From the NCBI GenBank assembly GCA_017302455.1, contig JAFLDO010000017.1:1-64000 (forward strand): a stretch of DNA of 64,000 nucleotides, in the 5' to 3' direction. Below, in pieces: positions 8,309 through 16,811 of this stretch. Within the stretch, counting starts at the first letter, position 1, and every line of letters begins with the position of its first letter. The notes below the pieces were generated by a model. The model ran no database searches, was not told where the DNA came from, and saw nothing but the letters and a program-made list of their open reading frames with translations. This DNA comes from Accumulibacter sp. (GTDB lineage Bacteria; Pseudomonadota; Gammaproteobacteria; Burkholderiales; Rhodocyclaceae). The position numbers were made by a program, and so were the translations under genes.

Positions 8309-8870
8309 TTTGTCTTCAAGAGGAGGGCTGTTGCTTGCCAGGGATCGATGCTGTTGCAGCCTGGGGCGCTGCTCTTGCCCAGGGTGCCTTCAACAAGAAA
8401 TCTCAAGACCATCGATGCCGTGAAACGCTTGGGTCAGGAATGATCCTCGCGCCGTCGGTATCGTGTGATCCCGCAAGCGGCCCAGAATCGGACCAGAGAA
8501 GTCAAGCCTGTCGCGTCAGCGCCGGCCAATGGCCCTAGAACCGTTGTCGGCAAAGCACGGCTTCACAGCCAAAGTGCAGTCTTGACAAACCGGTTGCCCG
8601 GGGCACCTGCGCACAACTGCCGCATCGACCGGCAGGCCAGCCGAAAATTTCAGTAGTTGGGAAGGATCTTTCATGATCGGGTTGTGTCGAGAAGCTGCAT
8701 CGCATTCTATCCGTTTCGACGGCGCATGGTGGCTTGACCGTCTTCTGCGGCCGCGCGATTGCTCCGGTCGATGAACGAACGGCGTGCCGCGGCTCACGCT
8801 CCCGGCGTGGCACCAGCGCGCGCGAAGGTTCGCGATGACTCGGCAAGCAAGCGGTTGACTGTGCGGCCGC
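8309..8870. other. 560-bp intergenic region between nifM and the dlt-like operon
   Basis: It lies downstream of nifM and upstream of the adenylation gene, both on the minus strand, so it should hold the dlt-like promoter. Frames present here have unconvincing composition. A 34-codon plus-strand frame at 8673-8777 has a fair ribosome-site-like GGAAGG before it, but I would not call it a gene. No sigma-54 site or terminator is clear. Confidence 0.5.
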
Positions 8871-9704
8871 CTAGCGGTGCAGGGCCTTGATCCAGGCTTT
8901 CTGGCAGAGAGCCTGCTGTTGCCCGTCGAGATGTTCGCGGATCGTCTGGCGGGCCTCCGCGAAGCTCAGCAGGCGTTCGTGCTGGATGGCTTCGCAGCGG
9001 ATCAGGTGGTAGCCGAGTTCGCTCTCGATGACCTCGGAGAGCATCCCCTCGGCGAGGGTGAAGGCCGCCGCATCGACCTGCGGATAAAGTTGGCCGCGCG
9101 GCACGCGGCCGAGCAGGCCGCCATGGACCGCTGTTGGGCATTCGGAGTGCTTCAGCGCCTGCTCGGCGAAGCGTTGCGGTTCCCTGAGCAGGCGGGCGCG
9201 AATGGCTTCGATGCGGGCGCGGGCGGTTTGACGCTCGTTGCCCGCCAGGTTCTCGTTGATGGTCACCAGGAGGTGTCGCAGCACGCGCGTTTCGCCATGG
9301 CGAAAACGCTGCTGGTTCATGTACCAGAAGATCTCGACGTCGGTATCGCTGACCGGCGCCGCTGCTGCCGCGACCCTTTCCAGCACGGCCTCGACCACCA
9401 GGTCGCGCGCCACCGCCTGGCGCAACGCCGCCGCATCCAGGCCGACGCGTTCGAGCTCGGCGTGATACTCGTCATCGTCGGCGTAGCGACGGCGGATTTC
9501 CATCAGGCTGGCGTCGATCGAGGCTGCCGGGAGCATCACGCTGGCCGCTTCCGGTGTTTCCAGGATCAGCACCTCGATCTCCTGCTGCCGGGTCGCGACA
9601 CAGGTCACCCGGTGCAGTTCTTCCGGGGCAAGTGCCTCCAGCGGCTTGCCGAACAACTGCGCGGCGAGCTTGATCGACCGGTAGATGCCACCCGCTTCAG
9701 GCAT
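8871..9704 (-). CDS. nifM: NifM, parvulin-type peptidyl-prolyl isomerase for nitrogenase iron protein
   Basis: A 277-residue protein with a SurA-like helical N-terminus (to about residue 135) and a C-terminal parvulin domain. The parvulin signatures are RVLRHLLVTINENLAG (about 140-155), EQALKHSECPTAVHGGLLG and SEVIESELGYHLIRCE. NifM is needed for folding and activation of the iron protein NifH. The gene is last in the nifV-TPR-nifW-nifZ-nifM run, and its start overlaps the nifZ stop region by eight bases. NifH itself is outside the window. Length is usual for the family. Confidence 0.9.
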   Translation of the reverse strand: MPEAGGIYRSIKLAAQLFGKPLEALAPEELHRVTCVATRQQEIEVLILETPEAASVMLPAASIDASLMEIRRRYADDDEYHAELERVGLDAAALRQAVARDLVVEAVLERVAAAAAPVSDTDVEIFWYMNQQRFRHGETRVLRHLLVTINENLAGNERQTARARIEAIRARLLREPQRFAEQALKHSECPTAVHGGLLGRVPRGQLYPQVDAAAFTLAEGMLSEVIESELGYHLIRCEAIQHERLLSFAEARQTIREHLDGQQQALCQKAWIKALHR

Positions 9705-10158
9705 CGCCTGGCCGTCGCCATTCGCCCAGAGCGGCCTCGGGTACCCACAGGGGCATGCCGGCGAAACAGTCGAAGTGCGTCTGATAGACGACGCCCTGGG
9801 TCTCGGATTTTTCGAGATTCAGGACTTCGCCGCGACTGCCGGCGGGCACGCGAACCTCGCCGGCCACGGCCAGCGGGCGCAGCGCGCGCACCCGCTGGCG
9901 AACCTCGAAACGACTTTCGATCCACGCTTCGTCGACGCCGACCAGTTCGTCTTCACGACAACCGACCAGGCGTCCCTCGGTGAGGAAATGCACGGAATAG
10001 ATTATCTGATCCTGGAGAAAGGTGCCGACATCGCGCACATGCCCGATGCGCCCGCGGCGCACCAGGAGGTCGCCGGTCGGCACGCCGGGGAAGGTGCCGT
10101 CGTTGCGCACGTTGCGCGTCACGCGTACCGCATCGCCGTAGTCCCAGCGCGGCAACAC
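9697..10158 (-). CDS. nifZ: NifZ, nitrogenase P-cluster maturation factor
   Basis: A 153-residue protein starting MLPRWDYGDAVRVTRNVRNDG, with the beta-rich NifZ pattern: DYGD at the start, TGDLLVRRGRIGHVRDVGTF near residue 27, and a second related half with VRVPAGSRGEVLNLEKSE near 100. NifZ assists assembly of the second P-cluster of the MoFe protein, together with NifW and NifH. It is four bases downstream of nifW and overlaps nifM by eight bases, within one minus-strand operon driven from the sigma-54 promoter at 12182-12197. Confidence 0.9.
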   Translation of the reverse strand: MLPRWDYGDAVRVTRNVRNDGTFPGVPTGDLLVRRGRIGHVRDVGTFLQDQIIYSVHFLTEGRLVGCREDELVGVDEAWIESRFEVRQRVRALRPLAVAGEVRVPAGSRGEVLNLEKSETQGVVYQTHFDCFAGMPLWVPEAALGEWRRPGDA

Positions 10159-10162
10159 GGCC

Positions 10163-10477
10163 TCAGTCCGTCAGCGAGGAGAGGGGGACGAAGGACGACC
10201 CTTCGGCCTTCTGGAAAACGGCAAAGACCTTCTCGGCCTGCGCGGTGGAGCCGACGAAGTCGGCGTAGGCGCGCGCCAGCCAGTGGCGGTAGGCGAGGTA
10301 ATCCGGCGCCTTGCCGGCTTCCTGCTTGGCCAGATAATCGTGAAAGCGTTGCAGGATGTGCAGGCGATTGACCTGCACCACGGGCACGGCAAAGTCGATG
10401 CCGAAGTAGTCGAGAAATTCTTCCGCCGAACTCAACTCGGCGAGGTCGTCCTCAAAAGTGTCGTTGGCGCAAGCCAT
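10163..10477 (-). CDS. nifW: NifW, nitrogenase stabilising/protective protein
   Basis: A 104-residue protein with the NifW hallmarks: an acidic N-terminus, then LSSAEEFLDYFGIDF near residue 15, VVQVNRLHILQRFHDYL near 33, and AYRHWLARAYADFV near 62. NifW binds the MoFe protein during maturation and helps protect it from oxygen. It starts 15 bases after the TPR-like gene and is preceded by an AAGGAGG-like ribosome site (minus-strand reading of 10485-10492). Its length matches the family. Confidence 0.92.
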   Translation of the reverse strand: MACANDTFEDDLAELSSAEEFLDYFGIDFAVPVVQVNRLHILQRFHDYLAKQEAGKAPDYLAYRHWLARAYADFVGSTAQAEKVFAVFQKAEGSSFVPLSSLTD

Positions 10478-10491
10478 GGCTCTTTCCTCCT

Positions 10492-11025
10492 TTAGTCCAA
10501 GGTTTCGGGGGTAGCGGCGTACTGGCGATCGATGACCTCGAGCAGCGGCAAAGCGCCGAGGGCATCGCGCCGGTCGACGTCGGCAATCGTGCGCAGGCGC
10601 GTGCAGGCCTCACCGACTCGCCCAAGGCGCAGCAGGATCACCGCCGACCCCTTGAGCGCCAGCAAGTGGAAGCGCAGCATGCCCATCGAGCGCATCGCCG
10701 CCTCGCCAAGCGTGCGCGGCCCCAGGCTGCGCCAACCGCCGGCCAGTTGCAGGCGGCGCGCACTGACCTCCAGCGCGCGTTCGGCGACGACCAGGGCATC
10801 CTCGAGGCGGTGCTGATAGAAGTAGTAGCGGTACAGCGCGACCAGGACCGAGAGCTGCTCGGGCGCCAGAAAGTAGGCGTAGAGCAGCCGTTGCTCGGCG
10901 ACCGGCTGGCCGTAGTCATGCGCCGCGGCGTCGATCTGGGCGGCGACCCGCGGCGGGCAGGGCTCGTCGAAATAGAGCACGTCATCGCCAAGTTCAAGGA
11001 GTTCGAGTCGGTCGGCCATCGCCAT
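10492..11025 (-). CDS. nif-operon hypothetical protein with TPR-like helices
   Basis: A 177-residue protein I cannot assign to a named family. It is predicted to be helical. Paired helices (LLYAYFLAPEQLSVLVALYR, then HRLEDALVVAERALEVSARR, then LLALKGSAVILLRLGRVGEA) have the spacing of tetratricopeptide repeats. It lies 18 bases after nifV and 15 bases before nifW, so it is transcribed with them. From its place, a scaffold or chaperone-like role in nitrogenase maturation is a reasonable inference, but no catalytic or metal motif is visible. The annotated start is followed immediately by a second Met (MAMADRLELL). Confidence 0.75.
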   Translation of the reverse strand: MAMADRLELLELGDDVLYFDEPCPPRVAAQIDAAAHDYGQPVAEQRLLYAYFLAPEQLSVLVALYRYYFYQHRLEDALVVAERALEVSARRLQLAGGWRSLGPRTLGEAAMRSMGMLRFHLLALKGSAVILLRLGRVGEACTRLRTIADVDRRDALGALPLLEVIDRQYAATPETLD

Positions 11026-11042
11026 CTTTCCGGTTCATCGGC

Positions 11043-12170
11043 TCAGGAGCCGAGCAGCTTCAACAGATCGGCCGCCGACGGCGAATGCTTCTTCTCCGCG
11101 ACGAAGCTGCGCAGCCGCTGCAGGAAAGCGCGCGCAGAGGTGTCCGACAGTGCATGGCCGAGGCCCGCCATCACCTGTTGCACGGCGCGTGCTCCGGAAT
11201 GCTTGCCGAGAACCACGCGGTGCCGGCGCCCCACCAGACGCGGATCGAAACCCTGGTAGTTGGCAGGATCCTTGAACAGACCGTCGACGTGAATCCCCGC
11301 CTCATGGGTGAAGGCGCCTTCGCCGACAACGCTCTTCTGCCAGGACAGGGGGCGCCCGGAAGCGACGGCCACGCGCTGCGAGATCGCGGGGAAGCCGGCG
11401 AGATCGATCCCCGTTTCGATCCCCTGGCACAGATGCAGGCCCAGCACGACTTCTTCCAGCGGCGCGTTGCCGCAGCGTTCGCCAAGCCCGTTGACCGTCG
11501 TGTTGAGGTGTGTCGCGCCGGCGCGGGCGGCTGCCAGCGTATTGGCGGTGGCCATCCCGAGGTCGTCGTGGGCGTGCATCTCGATCTCGAGATCGCAGCG
11601 CGAGCGCAGGTGGCGAATCCGCTCGAAGGTGGCGAAGGGGTCGAGCACGCCCAGGGTATCGGCAAAGCGGATGCGCTGCGCGCCGGCTGCCTGCGCGGCT
11701 TCGGCAATCGCCGCCAGCAGGTCCGGATCGCCGCGCGAGGCATCCTCGGCGCCGACGCCGACGGCGAAGCCAAGATCACGCGCCAGTTGGACGTGCACGC
11801 CGATTTCCGTCAGCAGCCATTGCCGATCGCGCCGCAGTTTCGCCTGCAGGTGTTGATCCGACGCGGGTACGGAGATGTCGATCAACTGCGCACCGAGATT
11901 TGCCGCCAGCGCAATGTCGGCGCGCTTCATCCGCGTCCACACCATCAAGCGCGCCTTCAGTCCCAGCGCCGCAACCGCCCGGATGCTTTCGCGTTCGGCC
12001 TCGCCCATCGCGGGAATGCCGATTTCCAGCTCGGGTATGCCTACCGCGTCCAGGCGACGCGCGATGTCGGTCTTTTCGTCGACAGTGAAGGCAACACCTG
12101 CCGACTGCTCGCCGTCGCGCAGGGTGGTGTCGTTGATGACGATGTCGGCTGGGGGCTTGTGGTTCATCAT
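11043..12170 (-). CDS. nifV: NifV, homocitrate synthase
   Basis: A 375-residue DRE-TIM metallolyase. It has the N-terminal signature [16 protein letters not shown] (residues about 12-27), the active-site motif [17 protein letters not shown] and the late motif [16 protein letters not shown]. It condenses acetyl-CoA with 2-oxoglutarate to give (R)-homocitrate, the organic ligand of FeMo-cofactor. It leads the nifV-TPR-nifWZM operon. A full sigma-54 consensus ends 11 bases before the start codon, so the predicted transcript would begin about at the ATG; no Shine-Dalgarno is seen (CCCCCAGT precedes the ATGATG). The next in-frame Met would remove the catalytic N-terminus. Confidence 0.95.
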   Translation of the reverse strand: MMNHKPPADIVINDTTLRDGEQSAGVAFTVDEKTDIARRLDAVGIPELEIGIPAMGEAERESIRAVAALGLKARLMVWTRMKRADIALAANLGAQLIDISVPASDQHLQAKLRRDRQWLLTEIGVHVQLARDLGFAVGVGAEDASRGDPDLLAAIAEAAQAAGAQRIRFADTLGVLDPFATFERIRHLRSRCDLEIEMHAHDDLGMATANTLAAARAGATHLNTTVNGLGERCGNAPLEEVVLGLHLCQGIETGIDLAGFPAISQRVAVASGRPLSWQKSVVGEGAFTHEAGIHVDGLFKDPANYQGFDPRLVGRRHRVVLGKHSGARAVQQVMAGLGHALSDTSARAFLQRLRSFVAEKKHSPSAADLLKLLGS

Positions 12171-12181
12171 ACTGGGGGACT

Positions 12182-12197
12182 AGCAATTCCAGTGCCA
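12182..12197 (-). promoter_or_regulatory. sigma-54 promoter of nifV operon
   Basis: On the minus strand the site reads TGGCACTGGAATTGCT, an exact match to TGGCAC-N5-TTGCW, with -24 GG and -12 GC correctly spaced. The expected transcription start is about 12171, right at the nifV start codon. Confidence 0.88.
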
Positions 12198-12246
12198 AGA
12201 TTTAATGGTCTACAAATCAGTCTGTTGCAGCAGTGCGTGTACGAGT

Positions 12247-12262
12247 TGTCGGGTTTGCGACT
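12247..12262. promoter_or_regulatory. NifA upstream activator site (one mismatch) for nifV
   Basis: TGTCGGGTTTGCGACT fits TGT-N10-ACA except for the last base. It is identical at 15 of 16 positions to the reverse complement of the perfect site at 13017-13032. It is centred about 84 bases upstream of the predicted nifV start, a normal distance for NifA. Confidence 0.7.
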
Positions 12263-12333
12263 GTGCGTTTGCCGCACGGGGGCAAGGACCGGGCGCGTAC
12301 CAAAGCCCTGCCCGTCGCTGCCCGCTATTCGCG

Positions 12334-12867
12334 CTATCCCTCCTCGGGTCCGAAGCAGAGCGCGCGATCGCAGCACTCGGCGCAGTGCGGTGCCTTGCAG
12401 ATCGGCACGCCGGCGCGTTCGCAGAGCTGCCGGTAAAAGAACTTCTTCCACTTCATGTCGCCGATGTTTCTCGCCGCCAGCCCGGGGAAGTTCGCGCGCA
12501 CCAACTCCGAGAGGGCACCGCGGTCGGGCAGGCCCATGTCCTGCCAGAGGTGGTTCTCGCCCATTGCCGCGGTCGCGATCGCGTGACAAAGGCAGTTACC
12601 GGACTCGTCCGGCAGCGCCAGTTCTTCGCGCAGCAGTGCGAGCAGATCGGCAAATTCGTCGTCGCCGGGCGTCGCTGCCGGCGCGCTCGCCTCGGCCACG
12701 AAGGTTCCGTCGAAGCCGGCGGCGGCGAGCAGCGCCTGCACACGGTCGTCAGCAACTCCGCGAATCAGCGGCCGCCGGCCCGCGCTCAGGGACTGGCCGG
12801 CGACGCCGGCAATGGCCAGCGCACGCAGATCGGCGCCGAGCGGCAGCTTGCTGGCCGGCTGAGGCAT
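12334..12867 (-). CDS. nifQ: NifQ, molybdenum donor for FeMo-cofactor synthesis
   Basis: A 177-residue protein whose C-terminus carries the diagnostic C-x4-C-x2-C-x5-C motif (CKAPHCAECCDRALC), which holds the Mo-Fe-S cluster passed to NifEN/NifH. Upstream are NHLWQDMGLPDRGALSELV and the NFPGLAARNIGDMKWKKFFY segment typical of NifQ. The frame opens earlier (12939), but I start at 12867. That ATG has a GGGAG ribosome site, and the sigma-54 promoter at 12903-12918 would place the transcript start near 12892, after the earlier ATG. It is a single-gene unit on the minus strand between nifV and nifE, sharing a NifA site with nifE. Confidence 0.92.
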   Translation of the reverse strand: MPQPASKLPLGADLRALAIAGVAGQSLSAGRRPLIRGVADDRVQALLAAAGFDGTFVAEASAPAATPGDDEFADLLALLREELALPDESGNCLCHAIATAAMGENHLWQDMGLPDRGALSELVRANFPGLAARNIGDMKWKKFFYRQLCERAGVPICKAPHCAECCDRALCFGPEEG

Positions 12868-12902
12868 GGACGGCTCCCGGGAATGGTAGATGGGCGGTAC
12901 GA

Positions 12903-12918
12903 CGCAAGACGCATGCCA
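12903..12918 (-). promoter_or_regulatory. sigma-54 promoter of nifQ
   Basis: The minus strand reads TGGCATGCGTCTTGCG, matching TGGCAC-N5-TTGCA at the essential GG and GC doublets with the right spacing. The transcript would start near 12892, about 25 bases before the nifQ ATG. The perfect NifA site at 13017-13032 lies about 130 bases upstream. Confidence 0.8.
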
Positions 12919-13016
12919 GAGGCGTATCCCTTGCGCCACTCCCCGATGAGGTCGGTGGCGCCGGCCTGTCCTGGGCGCGCGTGCCCCACCCGGCGGCGCG
13001 GCGGTTGATGTCGCAA

Positions 13017-13032
13017 TGTCGCAAACCCGACA
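13017..13032. promoter_or_regulatory. NifA upstream activator site shared by nifQ and nifE
   Basis: TGTCGCAAACCCGACA is a perfect TGT-N10-ACA palindrome. Its centre is about 79 bases upstream of the predicted nifE start and about 130 bases upstream of the predicted nifQ start, so one site could serve both divergent promoters. Confidence 0.85.
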
Positions 13033-13076
13033 AGCGCCCGGCCTGGTGCAAGGGCGAGGAATCAGGCGCTTAGCGT

Positions 13077-13092
13077 TGGCACGGCAATTGCG
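13077..13092 (+). promoter_or_regulatory. sigma-54 promoter of nifENX operon
   Basis: TGGCACGGCAATTGCG matches TGGCAC-N5-TTGCW at 15 of 16 specified or free positions. The predicted start is near 13103, leaving a leader of about 18 bases with AAAGGA before the nifE ATG at 13121. Confidence 0.88.
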
Positions 13093-13120
13093 TCATGCCA
13101 GTGAACAAAGGACTGACGCC

Positions 13121-14545
13121 ATGAAGACAGCCGAAATTGCCCAACTGCTGAACGAGCCCGCCTGTGCTCACAACAGGAACGAGAAATCCGGTTGCGCGCG
13201 CACCAAACCAGGCGCCACGGCGGGTGGCTGCTCGTTCGACGGCGCGCAGATAGCGCTGCTGCCGATTGCCGATGTCGCCCACATCGTCCACGGGCCGATC
13301 GCCTGCGCCGGCGCCTCCTGGGACAACCGCGGCGCGCGCTCGTCGGGCCCGACCCTGTACCGGATCGGCATGACCACGGACCTCACCGAGCAGGATGTGA
13401 TCATGGGGCGTGGCGAGAAGCGGCTGTTTCTGGCCATCAAGCAGGCGATCGACGACTACGCACCGAAGGCCGTCTTCCTCTACTCGACCTGCGTTCCGGC
13501 GCTGATCGGCGATGACCTCGAGGCGGTAGCCCGGGCGGCCAGCGCGCGTTGGGGGGTGCCGGTGGTGCCGGTCGACTGCGCCGGCTTCTACGGCACCAAG
13601 AACCTCGGCAACCGCATCGCCGGCGAAGCCATGTTCAAGTACGTGATCGGCACCGGCGAGCCGGCACCGGTCGCCGCGTCGGCGCAACGGCCGGGTATCC
13701 GGGTACACGACGTGAACCTCATCGGCGAATACAACATCGCCGGCGAGTTCTGGTACCTCGCGCCACTGTTCGACGAGCTGGGCTTGCGCATTCTGTGCAC
13801 GCTCTCGGGCGACGCACGCTTCCACGAGGTGCAGACCATGCATCGGGCGCAGGCGTCGATGGTGGTCTGCGCCAAGGCGCTGCTCAACGTCGCGCGCAAA
13901 CTCGAAAGCGATTTCGGCGTCCCCTTCTTCGAGGGCAGCTTCTACGGCATCACCGATACCTCGCAGGCTTTTCGTGACTTTGCCCGCTTGCTCGGCGACA
14001 GCGATCTCGCGGCGCGCACCGAGCTGATGATCGCCCGCGAAGAGGCCGCCATTCGCGCCGCCCTCGAGCCGTGGCGGGCGCGGCTGGCCGGCAAGCGGGT
14101 GCTGCTCTACACCGGCGGCGTCAAGAGCTGGTCGGTGGTGTCGGCGCTGCAGGACCTGGGCATGACGGTGGTTGCCACCGGCACCAACAAGTCGACCGAG
14201 GAGGACAAGGCGCGCATTCGCGAGATCATGGGCGAGGCGACGAAGATGATCACCGACGGCAGCCCGAAGGCGCTGCTGCAGGCCTACAAGGACTACCAGG
14301 CGGACATTCTGATCGCCGGCGGGCGCAACCTCTACACCGCGCTGAAGGCGCGCATCCCCTTCCTCGACATCAACCAGGAAAGAGAGTTCGGCTACGCCGG
14401 CTACGGTGGCATGCTGGAACTGGTGCGCCAGCTCGCGCTGACGCTCGAATCGCCGGTGTGGCACAAGGTGCGGGCGCCGGCCCCGTGGCACGCCGCGCCG
14501 GCCGCGGGCGCAGCGCTGCCGGTTGCCGGAGAAGCCCATGCCTGA
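13121..14545 (+). CDS. nifE: NifE, FeMo-cofactor scaffold alpha subunit
   Basis: A 474-residue NifD-like protein. Cys residues for the NifEN [4Fe-4S] clusters lie in [16 protein letters not shown] and [13 protein letters not shown], with the family segments [12 protein letters not shown] and [15 protein letters not shown] further on. With NifN it forms the scaffold on which the NifB-co precursor is converted to FeMo-co. I start at 13121 because the AAAGGA site and the predicted transcript start (about 13103) exclude the upstream frame extension. Its stop overlaps the nifN start by eight bases. The C-terminus ([17 protein letters not shown]) is as expected for the family. Confidence 0.95.
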   Translation: MKTAEIAQLLNEPACAHNRNEKSGCARTKPGATAGGCSFDGAQIALLPIADVAHIVHGPIACAGASWDNRGARSSGPTLYRIGMTTDLTEQDVIMGRGEKRLFLAIKQAIDDYAPKAVFLYSTCVPALIGDDLEAVARAASARWGVPVVPVDCAGFYGTKNLGNRIAGEAMFKYVIGTGEPAPVAASAQRPGIRVHDVNLIGEYNIAGEFWYLAPLFDELGLRILCTLSGDARFHEVQTMHRAQASMVVCAKALLNVARKLESDFGVPFFEGSFYGITDTSQAFRDFARLLGDSDLAARTELMIAREEAAIRAALEPWRARLAGKRVLLYTGGVKSWSVVSALQDLGMTVVATGTNKSTEEDKARIREIMGEATKMITDGSPKALLQAYKDYQADILIAGGRNLYTALKARIPFLDINQEREFGYAGYGGMLELVRQLALTLESPVWHKVRAPAPWHAAPAAGAALPVAGEAHA

Positions 14546-15944
14546 GATCCTCAAGCGCGCCAAGCCGCTGGCGGTGAATCCGCTGAAAGCCAGCCAGCCG
14601 ATCGGCGCCGCCCTGGCCTTCCTCGGTCTGCGGCGGGCGATTCCGATGCTGCACGGCTCGCAGGGCTGTACGGCTTTCGGCAAGGTGTTCCTGGTGCGCC
14701 ATTTTCGCGAGCCGATCCCGCTGCAGACGACGGCCATGGATCAGGTGTCGAGCATCATGAGCGCCGACGAGAACGTCATCGAGGGCCTGCGCGTGCTCTG
14801 CGAAAAGAGCGGGCCGGAAATCATCGGCCTGCCCACCACCGGGCTCTCCGAGACCCAGGGCTGCGACGTGCAGCGTCTGGTACGCGAGTTCCGTCGTCGT
14901 CATCCGGAATTCTCGAGCACGGCCGTGGTGCCGGTGAACACGCCGGACTACAGCGGCTGCCTGGAGACCGGCTTTGCTCTCGCCGTCGAGGCGATCATCG
15001 ACACGCTGCTCCCCACCGGCCGCGGGCCGGCGCCAGCCGCGGACGGCAGCCGGCAGGTGAATGTCCTCGCGTCGTCGATGCTGACGCCGGGGGACATTGA
15101 AGCGATCAAGGAATCGATCGAGGCCTTCGGTCTGCTGCCGGTGGTTCTGCCCGACCTCGGCGATTCACTCGACGGCCATCTGATCGATCAGGACAGCACA
15201 CCGCTGACCCTGGGGGGAACTCCGAAAGCGGCCATCGCCGGGCTCGGCGAGGCCGTCGCCACCCTCGTCATTGGTCGTTCGCTGCACAAGGCGGCCGATC
15301 TTCTGCGCGCGCGCAGCGGCGTCCCGGATTATCGTTTCGATCATCTGCTCGGCCTCGATGCCTGTGATGCCTTCGTCCTCGCACTGGCCGAAATCTCGGG
15401 GCAGTCGGTACCTCCCGCCATCGAGCGCCAGCGGGCACAACTGCAGGACGCGATGGTCGACACGCATTTCATGACCGGCTTCCTGCGCATCGGTATCGCT
15501 GCCGACCCCGATCTGCTGGTGGCGCTGGGTCAGTTCCTCACCGGCGTCGGCGGCGAAGTCGTCGCGGCGGTGGCGTCGACGCGCGCCGAGGTGCTCGCCG
15601 ACCTGCCGGCGGTCAGCGTGCGCATTGGCGACCTCGAGGATCTTGAACGTGCGGCACTGGCGCAGCGCGCCCAGCTCATCGTCGCCAACTCGCACGCCGC
15701 GCCCAGCGCGCAGCGTCTGCAAGTGCCGCTGTTGCGTGCCGGCTTTCCCCAGTATGACTGGGTGGGTGGCTATGCGCGGACCTGGGTCGGCTATCGCGGC
15801 GCGCGCCAGGCCTTGTTCGATATCGCCAATCTCTTCCTCGGGAACCACCATGACATCCCTGTCCATCGATCGATCTACCGGGCCGGCAGCGAGAGCGACT
15901 CAGCGGCGCGGGCGCCGTCTGGCGCTGGCCTGGTCCGCCACTAG
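14538..15944 (+). CDS. nifN: NifN, FeMo-cofactor scaffold beta subunit
   Basis: A 468-residue NifK-like protein. Typical segments are [20 protein letters not shown] near residue 40, [20 protein letters not shown] near 65, and [14 protein letters not shown] near 100. It partners NifE in the cofactor scaffold. The ATG at 14538 has GGAGAAG ahead of it and lies within the end of nifE. The last roughly 20 residues ([21 protein letters not shown]) look non-conserved and lie in a segment where the nifX frame is also open, so the two reading frames may overlap (see nifX). Confidence 0.94.
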   Translation: MPEILKRAKPLAVNPLKASQPIGAALAFLGLRRAIPMLHGSQGCTAFGKVFLVRHFREPIPLQTTAMDQVSSIMSADENVIEGLRVLCEKSGPEIIGLPTTGLSETQGCDVQRLVREFRRRHPEFSSTAVVPVNTPDYSGCLETGFALAVEAIIDTLLPTGRGPAPAADGSRQVNVLASSMLTPGDIEAIKESIEAFGLLPVVLPDLGDSLDGHLIDQDSTPLTLGGTPKAAIAGLGEAVATLVIGRSLHKAADLLRARSGVPDYRFDHLLGLDACDAFVLALAEISGQSVPPAIERQRAQLQDAMVDTHFMTGFLRIGIAADPDLLVALGQFLTGVGGEVVAAVASTRAEVLADLPAVSVRIGDLEDLERAALAQRAQLIVANSHAAPSAQRLQVPLLRAGFPQYDWVGGYARTWVGYRGARQALFDIANLFLGNHHDIPVHRSIYRAGSESDSAARAPSGAGLVRH

Positions 15945-15957
15945 CGAGGCGCCGGGA

Positions 15958-16377
15958 ATGCTCAAGGTAGCCTTCGCCAGCAACGACCGCAGCACGGTGA
16001 ATCAGCACTTCGGCGCTGCCGAGGGCTTTGCCGTCTATACCCTGGATGGTGAGCGGGCACGGCTGGTCGAGATCGTCGAGTTCCCGCCGGCCGCCAGGGA
16101 GGACAACGAAGGCAGACTGCCGGCGCGGGTGGCGTCGCTGGCGGGTTGTGCCGCCGTCTATTGCCTGGCGGCCGGCGCCTCGGCAGTGAAGCAGTTGCTG
16201 GCCGTCGGCGTGCAGCCGATCCGCCTCGACGATGAGGCCGCGATCGACGTGCTGTTGCAGCAGCTCAGCCGGGCGATCTGCAGCGGCGGCACCGCCTGGG
16301 TCGACAAGGCGATCCGCCGGCAGGTGGGCGACAGCACCCGCTTCGATCGCATGCTTGACGAAGGCTGGGACGAATGA
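15958..16377 (+). CDS. nifX: NifX, FeMo-cofactor precursor carrier
   Basis: A 139-residue protein of the NifX/NafY/NifB C-terminal (dinitrogenase iron-molybdenum cofactor binding) family. The start MLKVAFASNDRSTVNQHFGA gives the core strand-helix and the HFG cofactor-contact region. NifX binds NifB-co and VK-cluster and shuttles them to NifEN. I chose the ATG at 15958, 13 bases after nifN stops. The frame is open upstream to an ATG at 15850, which would add 36 residues and overlap nifN by 95 bases; some NifX proteins do have such an extension. It ends overlapping the RseC-like gene (ATGA). Confidence 0.9.
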   Translation: MLKVAFASNDRSTVNQHFGAAEGFAVYTLDGERARLVEIVEFPPAAREDNEGRLPARVASLAGCAAVYCLAAGASAVKQLLAVGVQPIRLDDEAAIDVLLQQLSRAICSGGTAWVDKAIRRQVGDSTRFDRMLDEGWDE

Positions 16378-16811
16378 TGCCGGGCACTCTCGAAGCCCGC
16401 GGCCGGGTGGTCGACGTGCGCGGCGACGTGGCTGAGGTGCGCATCGCCGTCGCCTCGAGCTGCCATGGTTGCCGGGCACGCGCCGTCTGCGGCAGTGGCG
16501 CCGAACGGTCGGTGCGCATCACCGCGCCGGCGAATGCGGTCGTCGGCGACCCCGTAGTGCTCAAGCTGGAGCAGACGAACTTCACGCTCGGGATGACGAT
16601 CGGCTATCTGCTGCCGGCCGTGACTCTGCTGCTCGGCGCGGCATTGTTGTCTTTCGCCGGCGACGCCGCCGCCGCCCTTGGCGCCGCTAGCGGCCTGACC
16701 ACCGGCCTGTTCCTGGTCCGCCTGCTGCACCGCCGGCTGTTCGCCGACCGCGTGCAGCCGGCCGCCTCCGTCACTTGTCCATCCCAGTCATTTCCTGGAG
16801 AAAGCCCATGA
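16374..16811 (+). CDS. RseC/MucC-family membrane protein in the nif operon
   Basis: A 145-residue protein with an N-terminal beta-rich domain carrying Cys30, Cys33 and Cys39 (SSCHGCRARAVCGSG), the Cys pattern of RseC/MucC. Two transmembrane segments follow at about 64-84 and 86-108. RseC-family proteins work with Rsx/Rnf electron-transfer complexes to keep SoxR reduced. Here the gene is coupled by ATGA overlaps to nifX upstream and to the DUF269 gene downstream, so a role in Rnf-linked electron supply or redox control of nitrogenase is a reasonable inference. The C-terminal 30 residues are not conserved-looking. Confidence 0.82.
   Translation: MMPGTLEARGRVVDVRGDVAEVRIAVASSCHGCRARAVCGSGAERSVRITAPANAVVGDPVVLKLEQTNFTLGMTIGYLLPAVTLLLGAALLSFAGDAAAALGAASGLTTGLFLVRLLHRRLFADRVQPAASVTCPSQSFPGESP

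Noticed and set aside
8673-8777. Possible 34-codon leader peptide between nifM and the dlt-like operon
   Set aside because: It is on the opposite strand to both neighbours, has no recognisable attenuator structure, and lacks any conserved feature I can point to.
13070-14737. 555-codon minus-strand frame opposite nifE
   Set aside because: It is antisense to nifE, whose identity, promoter and ribosome site are clear; the length is explained by GC-rich third positions.
15850-15957. Longer NifX start at 15850
   Set aside because: It would overlap nifN by 95 bases with only a weak ribosome site; kept as an alternative because some NifX proteins carry such an extension.
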